Below are positions 1 to 7,478 of a stretch of DNA of 9,749 bases, piece by piece. The stretch comes from an uncultured Lentisphaeria bacterium (GTDB lineage: Bacteria; Verrucomicrobiota; Lentisphaeria; Victivallales; UBA1829): NCBI GenBank assembly GCA_905211485.1, contig CAJMAW010000114.1, positions 1 through 9,749 of the forward strand, given 5' to 3'. Both the position numbers and the translations under genes were made by a program. The notes under the pieces are model-generated. The model did not search any database, was not told the origin of the DNA, and saw only the letters and a list, made by a program, of their open reading frames with translations. Numbering within the stretch: position 1 is the stretch's first letter; every line of letters begins with the position of its first letter.

Positions 1-61
1 AAATGCGGATTGTTTTTTCTTTTCTTCCGGGAAATTCTCCCCTTTCCTCCTCCGATCCGAG

Positions 62-3000
62 TCACTTTTCAAGCGGAGCCGCCGGGATGACGGGAGCGGC
101 GGGGTCCTCCTTCTTCCGGCAGAAGAACTCCGTGATCCATTGGACGACGACAAAGACCGCAGGAATCATAAGCGTCCCGAAAATCACGGACACCACCATT
201 CCTCCGAAGACCGCAGTCCCCAGCGAACGCCGGCTGACCGAACTGGCCCCGAAAGCCACCACCAGCGGATAGGTTCCCAGAATGAAGGACACCGCAGTCA
301 TCAGAACCGCGCGGAAACGCAGATGCGCCGCAAATTCCGCGGACTCCACAATCCCCATGCCCTTCCTCCTCTGTTCCCGGGCGAATTCGACAATCAGAAT
401 CGCAGTTTTGCATGCAATTCCGAAAAGCAGGACAAAGCCCACCTGCGCATAAATGTTGTTGTCGATCCGAGTCATCAGGAGCGAAATCAGCGCACCGAAC
501 AAAGCCACCGGCACCGAAAGGATCACCGAAATCGGAAGCATCCAGCTCTCATACTGCGCCACCAGAAAGAGATAAATGAAGAGAAGCGCCAGGGCGAAGA
601 TCAGATAGATCTGTCCGCCGGCGAGTTTTTCCTGATAAGACATGTCTGTCCATTCAAAAGTCATGCCGTCGGGGAGTTTTTCCCGGGCGATTCTTTCCAT
701 GGCATCCATTGCCTCACCGGAACTGTGTCCGGGAGCGGGAGAGCCCGTGATCTGCACAGAGGTGAGCATGTTGTAGCGGGAAAGGTACTGGGGGACGAAT
801 TTCTGCTGCACACGCGCCAACGTGCCGAGAGGAAGCATTTCCCCGCTGCTGTTCCGGATCTTGACCGAGGAAATGTCCGAAACGTCGTCCCTCGCATCCG
901 ACTTTGCCTGAATTTCGACCTTGTAGGATTTGCCGAACTTGTTGAAATCGTTGACATAGGTATAGCCGAACAATCCCTGGAGCGCGGCATTGACCGCATC
1001 AAGTTCCACACCCATTTTCAATGCTTTTTCCCTGTCGATGTCCAGGTAGACCTGCGGGAAGGTTGCGCGGTACGTGGAAAAGACGCCGGAAAGCACCGGA
1101 TTGCTGTTCGCCTCCGCAACAAGTTCATTGACAATCTCCTGCATCTGCGAGGGCGTCATGCTTCCCGAAGGATCCTCCACGACGAAGGAAAATCCCCCCG
1201 TCGTCCCGATTCCCGGAATGGCGGGCACGCCGAAGGGCATGATGGCGGCTTCGGGAATGTCCTCCACGAGTTTCCTGAATTCGGCGATCACATCATTCTG
1301 CGTCTTTTTCCCAGGACGCTCGTCCCAGTCTTTCAGGACCACGATCCCCAGACCGCAGTTCGACGCGCTGATCCCGTTGATGATGTTGAATCCCGCCACA
1401 GTCAGGTACTTGTCGACCGAATCGAGTTTTTTGAGTCTTTCATTGATTTTCTCCAGCACCTCTTCCGTGCGCGGCAGCGCCGCCGCGTCCGGGAGCTGGA
1501 TATTGATGAAGAACGCCCCCTGATCCTCTTCCGGCACAAATCCCGAAGGAAGAATCCCGAAAATGCGCCAGGAAGCGAAAAGAAGTCCGGCAATCATCAG
1601 AATGACAAGAAACGCCTTGCGCACAAGAAGACGCACAAGCACCATGTATCCCGCCGTAAATTTGTCAAAGACGGCGTCGAAGCAGCGGAAGAGGAAAAAC
1701 TTCTTCCGCTTCTTCCCGGAGTTCTTCCTCAGCAGAACCGCACTCAGGGCCGGACTCAAAGTCAGGGCGTTCACAGACGAAATCAGCACCGCCACGGAAA
1801 TGGTCACGCCGAACTGCCGGTACATCACGCCCGTGATCCCCGGTAGAAAACAGACCGGGACGAACATGGCAAGAAGAACAGCCGTCGTCGCAATGACAGG
1901 CCCGGTCACCTGTTCCATGGACTTGATCGCGGCGGAGCGCGGGTCCAGATTCTCCTCCTCCATCAGGCGGTTGACGTTTTCAATCACCACAATGGCGTCG
2001 TCCACCACGATCCCGATGGCGAGAATCAGGCCGAAAAGTGTAATCAGATTGATGCTGTATCCCAGAACAGACATCACGGCAAAGGTCCCGATCAGCGAAA
2101 CCGGAATCGCGATCGTCGGCACCAGAGTCGAACGCCAGTCCTGAAGAAAAAGGAACGTCACGAGAACCACCAGAAGAACGGCTTCGATCAGGGTCTTGCG
2201 CACCTCGTCGATTGAGGAAACAATGAAGCCTGTGGAATCATACTGAATCCGGTATTCCAGTCCCGGGGGGAAGAGTTCCTTCTTCAGTTTCTCCATTTTT
2301 TCCAGAATCTGCCCGGCGATTTCGAGTCCGTTGGCATCGTTCAGCTGATAAACCGCCATTGCCGCGGCGGGCTGGCCGTTGGAAAGACAGACGCTGGAAT
2401 AATTTTCAGCGCCCAGCTCCACTTCAGCGATGTCGTGAAGCCGGATATTGGAACCGTCCGGCGAGGAACAGATCACAATGTTCTTGAAATCCTCCACATC
2501 CTCCAGGCGCCCCCGGGTGCTCACCGCAAGACGGAACGCCTGATCCTTCCCCGCAGGAGAATCCCCCAGGGACCCCGCAGATACCTGAACATTCTGCGCA
2601 CGGATCGCCGCCGTGACATCCCCGACAGTCAGCTTCAATGCCGCCATCTTGTCCGGATCCAGCCATACGCGCATGGCGAAAGTCATCTCTCCGAACTGCA
2701 CCACATCCCCCACTCCGGGAATTCGCGCAAGCTGGTCTCTCACATAGATGGAAAGAAAATTGCTGAGGGCCAGAGCATCCATGCTGCCGTCGGGAGAATA
2801 CAGACTCAGCACCATCAGCATGTTGGCGGATTTCTCCTTGACCGTCACACCCTGACGCTGGACTTCCTCCGGGAGCTGCGCCGTCGCCCAGTTCACACGG
2901 TTCTGCGTGTTCACGGTGTTCTGATCGCCGTCCGTTCCAATGTCGAACGTCACATTGATCACGGCTGACCCGTTATCCGCGGCGGAAGAAGACATATACA

Positions 3001-3229
3001 GCATCTTCTTCACTCCGTTGACCTTCGATTCTATCGGCTGAATCACCGTATCCATGACCGTCTGCGCATCCGCCCCAGGATAATTCGCGCTGATCGAAAT
3101 CAGCGAGGGCGAAATATTCGGATACTGAGTCACCGGCAGAGTCAAAAGTGCAATCCCCCCCGCCAGCAGAAACAGAATCGAGATGACAAAGGCAAAACGC
3201 GGGTGGTCAATAAAAAACCTGCTGATCAT
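62..3229 (-). CDS. RND multidrug efflux pump, HAE1/AcrB-type inner-membrane permease
   Basis: Proton-driven inner-membrane transporter that exports drugs, bile salts or dyes through a tripartite complex with the adaptor encoded just upstream. At 1055 aa it matches the family (AcrB is 1049). Visible marks: TM1 at residues 10-30 after MISRFFIDHPRF; the porter-domain start TLPVTQYPNISP (30-41); the GVKKMLYMSS stretch (72-81); TM4 with LAIGIVVDDAIVVIENV, placing the paired proton-relay aspartates at 410-411; and TM10 with GIACKTAILIVEFA, placing the relay lysine at 941 (AcrB D407, D408, K940). The relay residues therefore look intact. The start codon overlaps the adaptor stop in ATGA, indicating translational coupling. 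Only 61 nt lie downstream in the window and no outer-membrane factor is seen there. Family assignment is firm; substrate range cannot be read from sequence. Confidence 0.97.
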   Translation of the reverse strand: MISRFFIDHPRFAFVISILFLLAGGIALLTLPVTQYPNISPSLISISANYPGADAQTVMDTVIQPIESKVNGVKKMLYMSSSAADNGSAVINVTFDIGTDGDQNTVNTQNRVNWATAQLPEEVQRQGVTVKEKSANMLMVLSLYSPDGSMDALALSNFLSIYVRDQLARIPGVGDVVQFGEMTFAMRVWLDPDKMAALKLTVGDVTAAIRAQNVQVSAGSLGDSPAGKDQAFRLAVSTRGRLEDVEDFKNIVICSSPDGSNIRLHDIAEVELGAENYSSVCLSNGQPAAAMAVYQLNDANGLEIAGQILEKMEKLKKELFPPGLEYRIQYDSTGFIVSSIDEVRKTLIEAVLLVVLVTFLFLQDWRSTLVPTIAIPVSLIGTFAVMSVLGYSINLITLFGLILAIGIVVDDAIVVIENVNRLMEEENLDPRSAAIKSMEQVTGPVIATTAVLLAMFVPVCFLPGITGVMYRQFGVTISVAVLISSVNALTLSPALSAVLLRKNSGKKRKKFFLFRCFDAVFDKFTAGYMVLVRLLVRKAFLVILMIAGLLFASWRIFGILPSGFVPEEDQGAFFINIQLPDAAALPRTEEVLEKINERLKKLDSVDKYLTVAGFNIINGISASNCGLGIVVLKDWDERPGKKTQNDVIAEFRKLVEDIPEAAIMPFGVPAIPGIGTTGGFSFVVEDPSGSMTPSQMQEIVNELVAEANSNPVLSGVFSTYRATFPQVYLDIDREKALKMGVELDAVNAALQGLFGYTYVNDFNKFGKSYKVEIQAKSDARDDVSDISSVKIRNSSGEMLPLGTLARVQQKFVPQYLSRYNMLTSVQITGSPAPGHSSGEAMDAMERIAREKLPDGMTFEWTDMSYQEKLAGGQIYLIFALALLFIYLFLVAQYESWMLPISVILSVPVALFGALISLLMTRIDNNIYAQVGFVLLFGIACKTAILIVEFAREQRRKGMGIVESAEFAAHLRFRAVLMTAVSFILGTYPLVVAFGASSVSRRSLGTAVFGGMVVSVIFGTLMIPAVFVVVQWITEFFCRKKEDPAAPVIPAAPLEK

Positions 3230-4479
3230 GGTTTGGACTCCGCCTCCCCCGCATTCCTGTTCTGTCCGGCCGGAGGCTGCTGCTCCGGGACGGATCCGCC
3301 GCCGTCCGTGCCGGCATTCCCCGCGGCCGCAGGGTCACGGCCTTCCACGGTGAATCGGCATTCCATTCCGGGCCGGACTTTCTGCAGACCCGTCACAATC
3401 ACGAGTTCTCCGGGTTTCAGACCTTCTTTCACCTGAATCCGGCCGTCCTGCTTCCCGCCAATCTTGATATAGCGCCGTTCCACGGTCCCGGTGTCCCCTG
3501 CAGGATGAACGATCAGCATCACATAGGATCCGGCAACGTCGTTCGTTACCGCAGACTCCCGGACCATGACAAATTTCTGCGGTTCCGAAACCTGTATTTT
3601 CACCTTGACATACAGACCCGGCATGAGACGACGGTCCGGATCATCAAAACGGGCCTGAAGCTTCAGAGTCCCTGTCGTCGGGTTAATCTTGTTGTCCCAT
3701 GCGGAAAGAGAGCCTTTCAGGGGAATTTTCCGTCCCATCTGATCAAATATCTCCACGGGAACTTCCGTCCGCTTCTTTCCGCTCTTCAGATATTCGTTCA
3801 GGCGCAGAAGATCCATTTCCGAAATTTCAAAATTCACTTTTGCCTGGCCGGATTTCTCGATTGTCGCAAGTTTCTCGCTCTGGGAGCCGACCAGATTCCC
3901 GGTGCTGTAGGTTTTGAATCCGACCCAGCCGTCAAAGGGGGCCACAATCCGGGTATATTCCAGATTCAGTTCGGCCAGTTTCAGATCCGCTTCCGCCGAA
4001 TGGACGGCGGCGTCCGCCTCCAGCTTCGCCGCCTCCGCGAGATCATACTCCTTCTGGGCAACCGCGTTCTTTTCCAGAAGAAGTTTCTGGCGCTGATACT
4101 CCAGTGTCGCATTCTTCTGATCCGCCTGCGCCTGCTCCAGCTGCCCTTTCGCCTTCCGAACTCCGGCTTCATATTCGGCGGGATCAATGGTAAAGAGAAC
4201 TGTCCCCTTTTTGACAAAACTCCCTTCCTTGAAATCCCCGGATGTCAGAAAACCGGAAACCCGCGCCACCAGATCCACGCTGTCTTCTGATTTCACTTCT
4301 CCGATTTCCGTCGCAGTCACACTGTAATCCTGTTCCGATGCCACGGCGGCTACCACCGAAGGCAGAGTCTTCCCCTGCGGAACGGTAGATTCTCCCTTTC
4401 TCCCGTCTCCGTCACAAGCGGATGAAAATAAAAGAATACATAAGGCGGAACACAAAAAAACTTTCCCTGGTATCGACAT
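3226..4479 (-). CDS. RND efflux periplasmic adaptor (membrane fusion protein, AcrA/MexA type)
   Basis: Periplasmic adaptor that bridges the RND pump to an outer-membrane channel; 417 aa, near the usual 380-400. The N-terminus is a signal peptide, with hydrophobic residues 6-20 and FSSAC ending at Cys22, so it is probably a lipoprotein. Asp23 follows the cysteine, which in E. coli is an inner-membrane retention signal, as expected for this role. Order of parts: first half of the lipoyl/barrel-sandwich domain (about 66-100, VARVSGFLTSGDFKEGSFVKKG), long alpha-hairpin rich in Ala, Lys, Glu and Gln (101-172), second lipoyl half (173-200, YTRIVAPFDGWVGF), beta-barrel (about 212-300, including INPTTGTLKLQARF) and a membrane-proximal domain (300-378). 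A Gly/Ala/Pro-rich tail (380-417) is an addition to the core fold. It is the first gene of the two-gene operon, with a promoter about 50 nt upstream. Confidence 0.95.
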   Translation of the reverse strand: MSIPGKVFLCSALCILLFSSACDGDGRKGESTVPQGKTLPSVVAAVASEQDYSVTATEIGEVKSEDSVDLVARVSGFLTSGDFKEGSFVKKGTVLFTIDPAEYEAGVRKAKGQLEQAQADQKNATLEYQRQKLLLEKNAVAQKEYDLAEAAKLEADAAVHSAEADLKLAELNLEYTRIVAPFDGWVGFKTYSTGNLVGSQSEKLATIEKSGQAKVNFEISEMDLLRLNEYLKSGKKRTEVPVEIFDQMGRKIPLKGSLSAWDNKINPTTGTLKLQARFDDPDRRLMPGLYVKVKIQVSEPQKFVMVRESAVTNDVAGSYVMLIVHPAGDTGTVERRYIKIGGKQDGRIQVKEGLKPGELVIVTGLQKVRPGMECRFTVEGRDPAAAGNAGTDGGGSVPEQQPPAGQNRNAGEAESKP

Positions 4480-4759
4480 CGTTTCCCTGTCCCATATTCG
4501 CTATTTCAAGTCAAAAAAATCAGAGTTGATGAATATAACACAAATAAAGAGTTTTTACAAATCCGGACAAAAGTCTTTTTTCCCCCTCCGGCCTCCGATT
4601 TCAGAAAAGCGCTTTGCCTGTCATGAAAGAGATCCGCCTCCTTTTTTCCCTCATCGCGGATCCTGGTTTCTCAAGTCTGATGCCGTTCCCATCCATTACG
4701 TCTCTTGTTCTTCGTTGCCTGTCAATTCCGGGATTGTCACATCCGGCGGAGGGGAAATT
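4480..4759. other. Spacer between the small lipoprotein and the RND operon
   Basis: This 280-nt spacer contains no convincing gene. Besides the promoter at 4532-4560 it holds two structures. A 7-bp inverted repeat, GATCCGC (4631-4637) with GCGGATC (4656-4662) and an 18-nt loop, is followed on the minus strand by only a weak T-rich run, so it is at best a poor terminator for the lipoprotein gene. A perfect 10-bp palindrome, AAAGCGCTTT (4606-4615), lies about 80-90 nt upstream of the predicted transcription start and could be a regulator site, but it has no second copy. The adaptor's ribosome site is modest (ACAGGGAAACG before ATG). Confidence 0.4.
4532..4560 (-). promoter_or_regulatory. Sigma70-type promoter of the RND efflux operon
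   Basis: Read on the minus strand: -35 TTGTAA (4555-4560, 4 of 6 to TTGACA), a 17-nt spacer, and -10 TATATT (4532-4537, 5 of 6 to TATAAT) preceded by TGT, giving an extended -10. The predicted start of transcription is near 4525, leaving a leader of about 45 nt before the adaptor ATG at 4479. The stretch around it is AT-rich compared with the genes. Seen by eye only, not mapped. Confidence 0.6.
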
Positions 4760-4918
4760 TCAGTTCCTCAGCTGGCCGCCGTAGGGATCCCGTTCCCAGT
4801 TTGCAGGCGTGTTGAAGGGTTTCGGATTCACGCCGGAGCGTTCCTGAGGCGTCATGCAGGAACAGCACGCCACAAGACACCCGGAAACAAGCAGCAGAAG
4901 CAGAAAAAAACGAATCAT
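4760..4918 (-). CDS. Small lipoprotein, 52 aa, function unknown
   Basis: The start at 4918 is chosen because a good Shine-Dalgarno (AGGAAGG) sits about 9-10 nt upstream and because the protein from there is a textbook lipoprotein precursor. Longer in-frame starts add a charged, unlikely prefix. MIRFF and a run of Leu lead to two overlapping lipobox choices: VSGC (Cys14) and LVAC (Cys18). Cys18 gives the more usual signal-peptide length. The mature chain of about 35 residues starts CCSC, then is polar and Asn/Pro-rich (NPKPFNTPANWERDPYGG), with no predicted fold. I do not recognise a family. It is preceded by the strong terminator at 5019-5061, so it probably has its own start of transcription. 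The only promoter I can suggest (TTGTTT at 5019-5024, 17 nt, TACGAC) is weak and lies inside the terminator's T-tract. Confidence 0.7.
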   Translation of the reverse strand: MIRFFLLLLLVSGCLVACCSCMTPQERSGVNPKPFNTPANWERDPYGGQLRN

Positions 4919-4947
4919 GGGGTAAAACCTTCCTTTCCCGTTTTTTC

Positions 4948-4970
4948 TCCGGGGAAACCTTCCCCCCGGA
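4948..4970. promoter_or_regulatory. Perfect hairpin in the 5' leader of the lipoprotein gene
   Basis: TCCGGGG (4948-4954) and CCCCGGA (4964-4970) form a perfect 7-bp stem around a 9-nt loop. On the plus strand the stem is followed by CTTTTTCTTT, which makes it a rho-independent terminator in that direction, although no plus-strand gene is seen nearby. On the minus strand it would lie in the leader about 30 nt before the lipoprotein ATG, with A-rich flanks. Its loop carries GGAAGG, which resembles the gene's real Shine-Dalgarno a few bases downstream. Confidence 0.5.
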
Positions 4971-5018
4971 CTTTTTCTTTCTGAAACAACAGTCTGTCGT
5001 AAAACACAGCGAAATATA

Positions 5019-5061
5019 AAACAAAAAAGCACGGCCCATGATCTTGCGCCATGAACCGTGC
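5019..5061 (-). terminator. Rho-independent terminator after the coiled-coil/microprotein genes
   Basis: Read on the minus strand, GCACGG (5056-5061) pairs with CCGTGC (5029-5034). Inside this, two CATG tetramers can pair around a GCGCAAGAT loop. The stem is followed directly by TTTTTTGTTTT. This is a convincing intrinsic terminator about 50 nt past the microprotein stop, and it separates that transcript from the small lipoprotein gene. Confidence 0.85.
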
Positions 5062-5108
5062 GGAACTTCCCGGACCTGCATCAGGGGGAAATGGAATCAG
5101 ACATTTTC

Positions 5109-5216
5109 TTAAAACATGCCGTATGTCTGCATTTCCATAAACTGCATGCACAAAGTGGCAATCAGCAGAATCAGCGCAAAGGCGGCTGTCACAGTGAAAA
5201 TTGATGAAGAATACAT
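5109..5216 (-). CDS. 35-aa single-pass membrane microprotein, function unknown
   Basis: Small open reading frame of 35 codons, ATG at 5214-5216 and TAA at 5109-5111. It begins MYSSSIFTVT, continues with a hydrophobic segment AAFALILLIATLC (residues 11-23), and ends MQFMEMQTYGMF, which is Met- and aromatic-rich with a single acidic residue and no basic one. One membrane-spanning helix is predicted by eye. Support for translation is a near-perfect Shine-Dalgarno (AAGGAGGA) about 10 nt before the ATG. The gene lies 61 nt after the coiled-coil protein with no terminator between, and a strong terminator follows, so the two are probably co-transcribed. I recognise no family. It may be a partner of the coiled-coil protein; that is inference from position only. 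Confidence 0.7.
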   Translation of the reverse strand: MYSSSIFTVTAAFALILLIATLCMQFMEMQTYGMF

Positions 5217-5277
5217 CTTGGAAAATCCTCCTTGGTCTCGTCCCGGATAATTGAATGTCTGCGGCAGATAATAATGG

Positions 5278-6720
5278 TCATTCCTCAATCAGAATGTCAT
5301 CCAGAAAGGTTTCTTCTTCTCCCGCTGAGTCAGAACTGTCATCCATCACCTCGTCAACGACTTCCTCCTCCATGGGAGCGGCATTCTCTTCCGCTGCAGC
5401 CGGGGCGGCTTCTTCATTGGTGCTGAGAATCAGATCGGCTGCGGCTTTCTTCGCATCCATTTCAGCTTTCTTTTTGGCCGCTATCATGGCAAGATCCTCT
5501 TCAGAGAAATAGACCGTGTCGCCGACCTGGGGATAGACCACCGGCTTCGGAAGCGGAAGAAGATTCGCCACTGCGCCGTAATCACTGACTTTCACAATCT
5601 GAACCTTCCCCGCGAATGTGGCTTCCGGGCTCGCAAGGTCACGGGCAACGGTCATGATTTCTCCGTCGGGAAGCGGAGCGTCTATCTTCTGCTCAAAGCC
5701 CTTGCCGATCTTTTGGACAATCTGATTCTTGGATCCAATGTCCAGCGTGATGAAACCATATTTCTTGTCCACATAAATGACTTTCCCCTGAATGTACTTG
5801 ATGACGTCTTCCTTCGCAACGGTCTTCACTTCTTCAGGAGCCACATTCGTATCCGGATTGATGATCTTCGTCAGACGGGTCACTTCCGAATTCAGTTTCT
5901 CAATCTTCGCAAGCTGGGTCTTCAGCTCCGCGTTTTTCTTTTCATTTTCGGATTTGAGAGAAGCCGTCAGTTTCTTTTCGTCTTCAAAATCCTGTTTCAC
6001 TTTGACGAAATTGTCGCGATAGCTTTCCACATTGGCAACGGTTCTCTTCAGATTATCCGCATAATCATCCCCGTCCAAAGAAGGATTTTCAATTTCAAGA
6101 ACGTCGGTCACTTTCTTCACATGATCGGCCAGTGCAATATTCCGGTCGTTGATCGCTCCGACTCTGCGGGAAACCTTGTTCATGGAATTCTTATACTGTT
6201 CATTGTCTTTCAGATCCTGGACGGTGATGGGCTCTTCAATCTGTTCGCTGAGGGCCACAATCTGCTCCAGAACTCCATTGTTCCGGGTCTGCACTGAAAG
6301 GACCCGTTCCTTGATCGCAGCCTGGCGGTCGGAACTCGCGGCTACCTTCTTCAGCTCGACGGAATCCGTTTCATCCGCAACTTCAAGTGTGGAGGCGACT
6401 TCACTCAGGGTATCGGCCAGAGCACTCCTCTGGGCGATGATCCGTTTGGCTTCCGCATCCAGTTTGGCAACCAGTTTATTCGTCGCATCAGCGTTATAGA
6501 CCTTGTGGTCAAGTTTGGCGGTTGTGAGCTCGGAGGAAAGATTCGTCCCGGACCGGGATTCATCGTCAATCGTTTTGGCGGTGCTGACAATCGCATGGGA
6601 CATTGTTTTCCAACCCTGAACCAGCTGTTCCCGTTTGTTGAACAGCATGCAGCCGAAAATCACAACGACGATCGCTGTCACCAGTATCAGAATGTTTATG
6701 ACCCTGTTTGCAATGCCCAT
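5278..6720 (-). CDS. Membrane-anchored coiled-coil protein with C-terminal beta domain and acidic tail
   Basis: This 480-aa protein is of unknown function. Residues 7-27 form one N-terminal membrane segment (INILILVTAIVVVIFGCMLF) with no clear signal cleavage site, so most of the chain should lie outside the cytoplasm, anchored in the inner membrane. Residues 40-200 are mostly helical and polar. Residues 222-286 form a strong coiled coil (heptad-like, rich in Lys, Glu, Leu, Asn). Residues 305-405 look like paired beta units with the pattern GKV-YVD--YGFITLDIGS and GKVQIVKVSDYGAVANL ending VGDTVYF. Similar repeats follow coiled coils in many uncharacterised planctomycete and Lentisphaerae-type proteins (general recollection, not searched). 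Residues 406-433 form a charged helix, and 434-480 is a Glu/Asp/Ala tail. A structural or envelope role seems likely, but no enzyme motif is seen. The ATG at 6720 follows a GGGAGA ribosome site. Confidence 0.85.
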   Translation of the reverse strand: MGIANRVINILILVTAIVVVIFGCMLFNKREQLVQGWKTMSHAIVSTAKTIDDESRSGTNLSSELTTAKLDHKVYNADATNKLVAKLDAEAKRIIAQRSALADTLSEVASTLEVADETDSVELKKVAASSDRQAAIKERVLSVQTRNNGVLEQIVALSEQIEEPITVQDLKDNEQYKNSMNKVSRRVGAINDRNIALADHVKKVTDVLEIENPSLDGDDYADNLKRTVANVESYRDNFVKVKQDFEDEKKLTASLKSENEKKNAELKTQLAKIEKLNSEVTRLTKIINPDTNVAPEEVKTVAKEDVIKYIQGKVIYVDKKYGFITLDIGSKNQIVQKIGKGFEQKIDAPLPDGEIMTVARDLASPEATFAGKVQIVKVSDYGAVANLLPLPKPVVYPQVGDTVYFSEEDLAMIAAKKKAEMDAKKAAADLILSTNEEAAPAAAEENAAPMEEEVVDEVMDDSSDSAGEEETFLDDILIEE

Positions 6721-6796
6721 CCTTCATCTCCCTGTTCTTAAAAATTTTCTATCGTCTATGTTCAAATCTCACATGGTAACCCCGAGTCAATGGCGT

Positions 6797-6825
6797 AAAC
6801 TACAATATCTTTCATGCCATGTCAA
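6797..6825 (-). promoter_or_regulatory. Probable promoter of the coiled-coil protein gene
   Basis: On the minus strand there is a perfect -35 TTGACA (6820-6825), a 17-nt spacer, and a weak -10 TAGTTT (6797-6802). Transcription would start near 6790, giving a leader of about 70 nt. The 155-nt gap between rsmD and this gene (6721-6875) is markedly AT-rich, as promoters are here. I see no clear terminator for rsmD in it: the T-run at 6870-6876 is on the plus strand. Confidence 0.5.
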
Positions 6826-6875
6826 ATATCTTACAGCGTTTTTTACTGAAATATCCGGAAAATATCTGATTTTTT

Positions 6876-7445
6876 TCACCCTCGGGCCTGTTCCAGAAAC
6901 AGGAAACGTGCCGGCCCCAGTTTTTTCAGCGCCTTCAAAGTCCAAGGAAACGCAAAAGGACGGAGTCCGTCCCCGCAGTTCTCCGGAAGCTCCCAGATCA
7001 GGACCGAATCCGATGCCCAGTTCCGGAACGCCTCATCCCCCGTCAGCGCAGAGAGCAGATCCACGGACTCCTCATACGGCGGATCCGCAAAAATGTATGT
7101 CGGACGGGCTTCCGCGGCCAAACGCCCGGACAGAGCAGGAAGAGAACCGTGTAAAATCCGGAAATCCGTCTCCACCCCCAGACGGCGCAGTTTCTCCGCA
7201 TTCCGCCCGAGCGTCTTCAATGAGGCGGAGGAGGAATCCACAAACAGCACGGAGGACGCCCCGCGGCTCGCCGCCTCCAGCCCGACCGTCCCGACTCCGG
7301 CAAACAGATCCGCAAAAACCAGCCCTGAAAGATCTCCAAGGCTGTCAAACAGCGCCTTCCTCGCACGAACCGATGTCGGACGGACTCCCTCCGTCGCCGG
7401 AGAATGCAGCGTCACTCCCCGCGCCTTCCCCGATACTATTTCCAT
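6876..7445 (-). CDS. rsmD: 16S rRNA (guanine-966 N2)-methyltransferase RsmD
   Basis: S-adenosylmethionine-dependent methyltransferase that modifies G966 (E. coli numbering) of 16S rRNA during 30S assembly in the cytoplasm. At 189 aa it is close to E. coli RsmD (198). Family marks in order: an N-terminal GKARG motif at 6-10; RPTSVRARKALFDSL at 22-36, the usual RPT-x-R-x-ALF signature; the SAM-binding loop DLFAGVGTVGLEAASRGA at 46-63; acidic residue D70 ending the second strand; and the catalytic DPPY at 121-124. The start at 7445 has a good ribosome site (GAGGAAGGA, about 6 nt away). It stands alone between two long spacers, so it probably has its own promoter in the repeat-rich region upstream, although I cannot identify one with confidence. 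Confidence 0.95.
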   Translation of the reverse strand: MEIVSGKARGVTLHSPATEGVRPTSVRARKALFDSLGDLSGLVFADLFAGVGTVGLEAASRGASSVLFVDSSSASLKTLGRNAEKLRRLGVETDFRILHGSLPALSGRLAAEARPTYIFADPPYEESVDLLSALTGDEAFRNWASDSVLIWELPENCGDGLRPFAFPWTLKALKKLGPARFLFLEQARG

Positions 7446-7478
7446 AATTGATCCTTCCTCTTTACAACATTTCCGCTT

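Noticed and set aside
1..61. Purine-rich GGAGGAGGAAAGGGGAG after the pump stop as a ribosome site of a next gene
   Set aside because: No start codon on the minus strand follows it at a usable distance before the window ends, so a gene start cannot be supported.
140..1846. 568-codon open frame on the plus strand opposite the pump gene
   Set aside because: It mirrors the codon structure of the true minus-strand gene, has a His/Arg-rich composition with no fold or motif, and lacks a ribosome site. The pump on the other strand is unmistakable.
4601..4696. 31-codon minus-strand frame upstream of the efflux operon
   Set aside because: Highly basic, with no clear Shine-Dalgarno, and it spans an inverted repeat and a palindrome that look regulatory. 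Chance is the simpler explanation.
4526..4984. 152-codon plus-strand frame across the spacer and the small lipoprotein gene
   Set aside because: It crosses the efflux promoter and runs antisense to the lipoprotein gene; the composition is not protein-like and no good ribosome site is present.
4919..5032. Longer start (90 codons) for the small lipoprotein
   Set aside because: The added 38 residues would precede the signal peptide with a charged stretch and have no ribosome site; the internal ATG at 4918 has both a ribosome site and a proper signal peptide.
6841..6876. Hairpin with T-run between rsmD and the coiled-coil gene
   Set aside because: The T-run is on the plus strand, where there is no gene, and the flanking arms are near-direct rather than inverted repeats, so it is not a convincing terminator.
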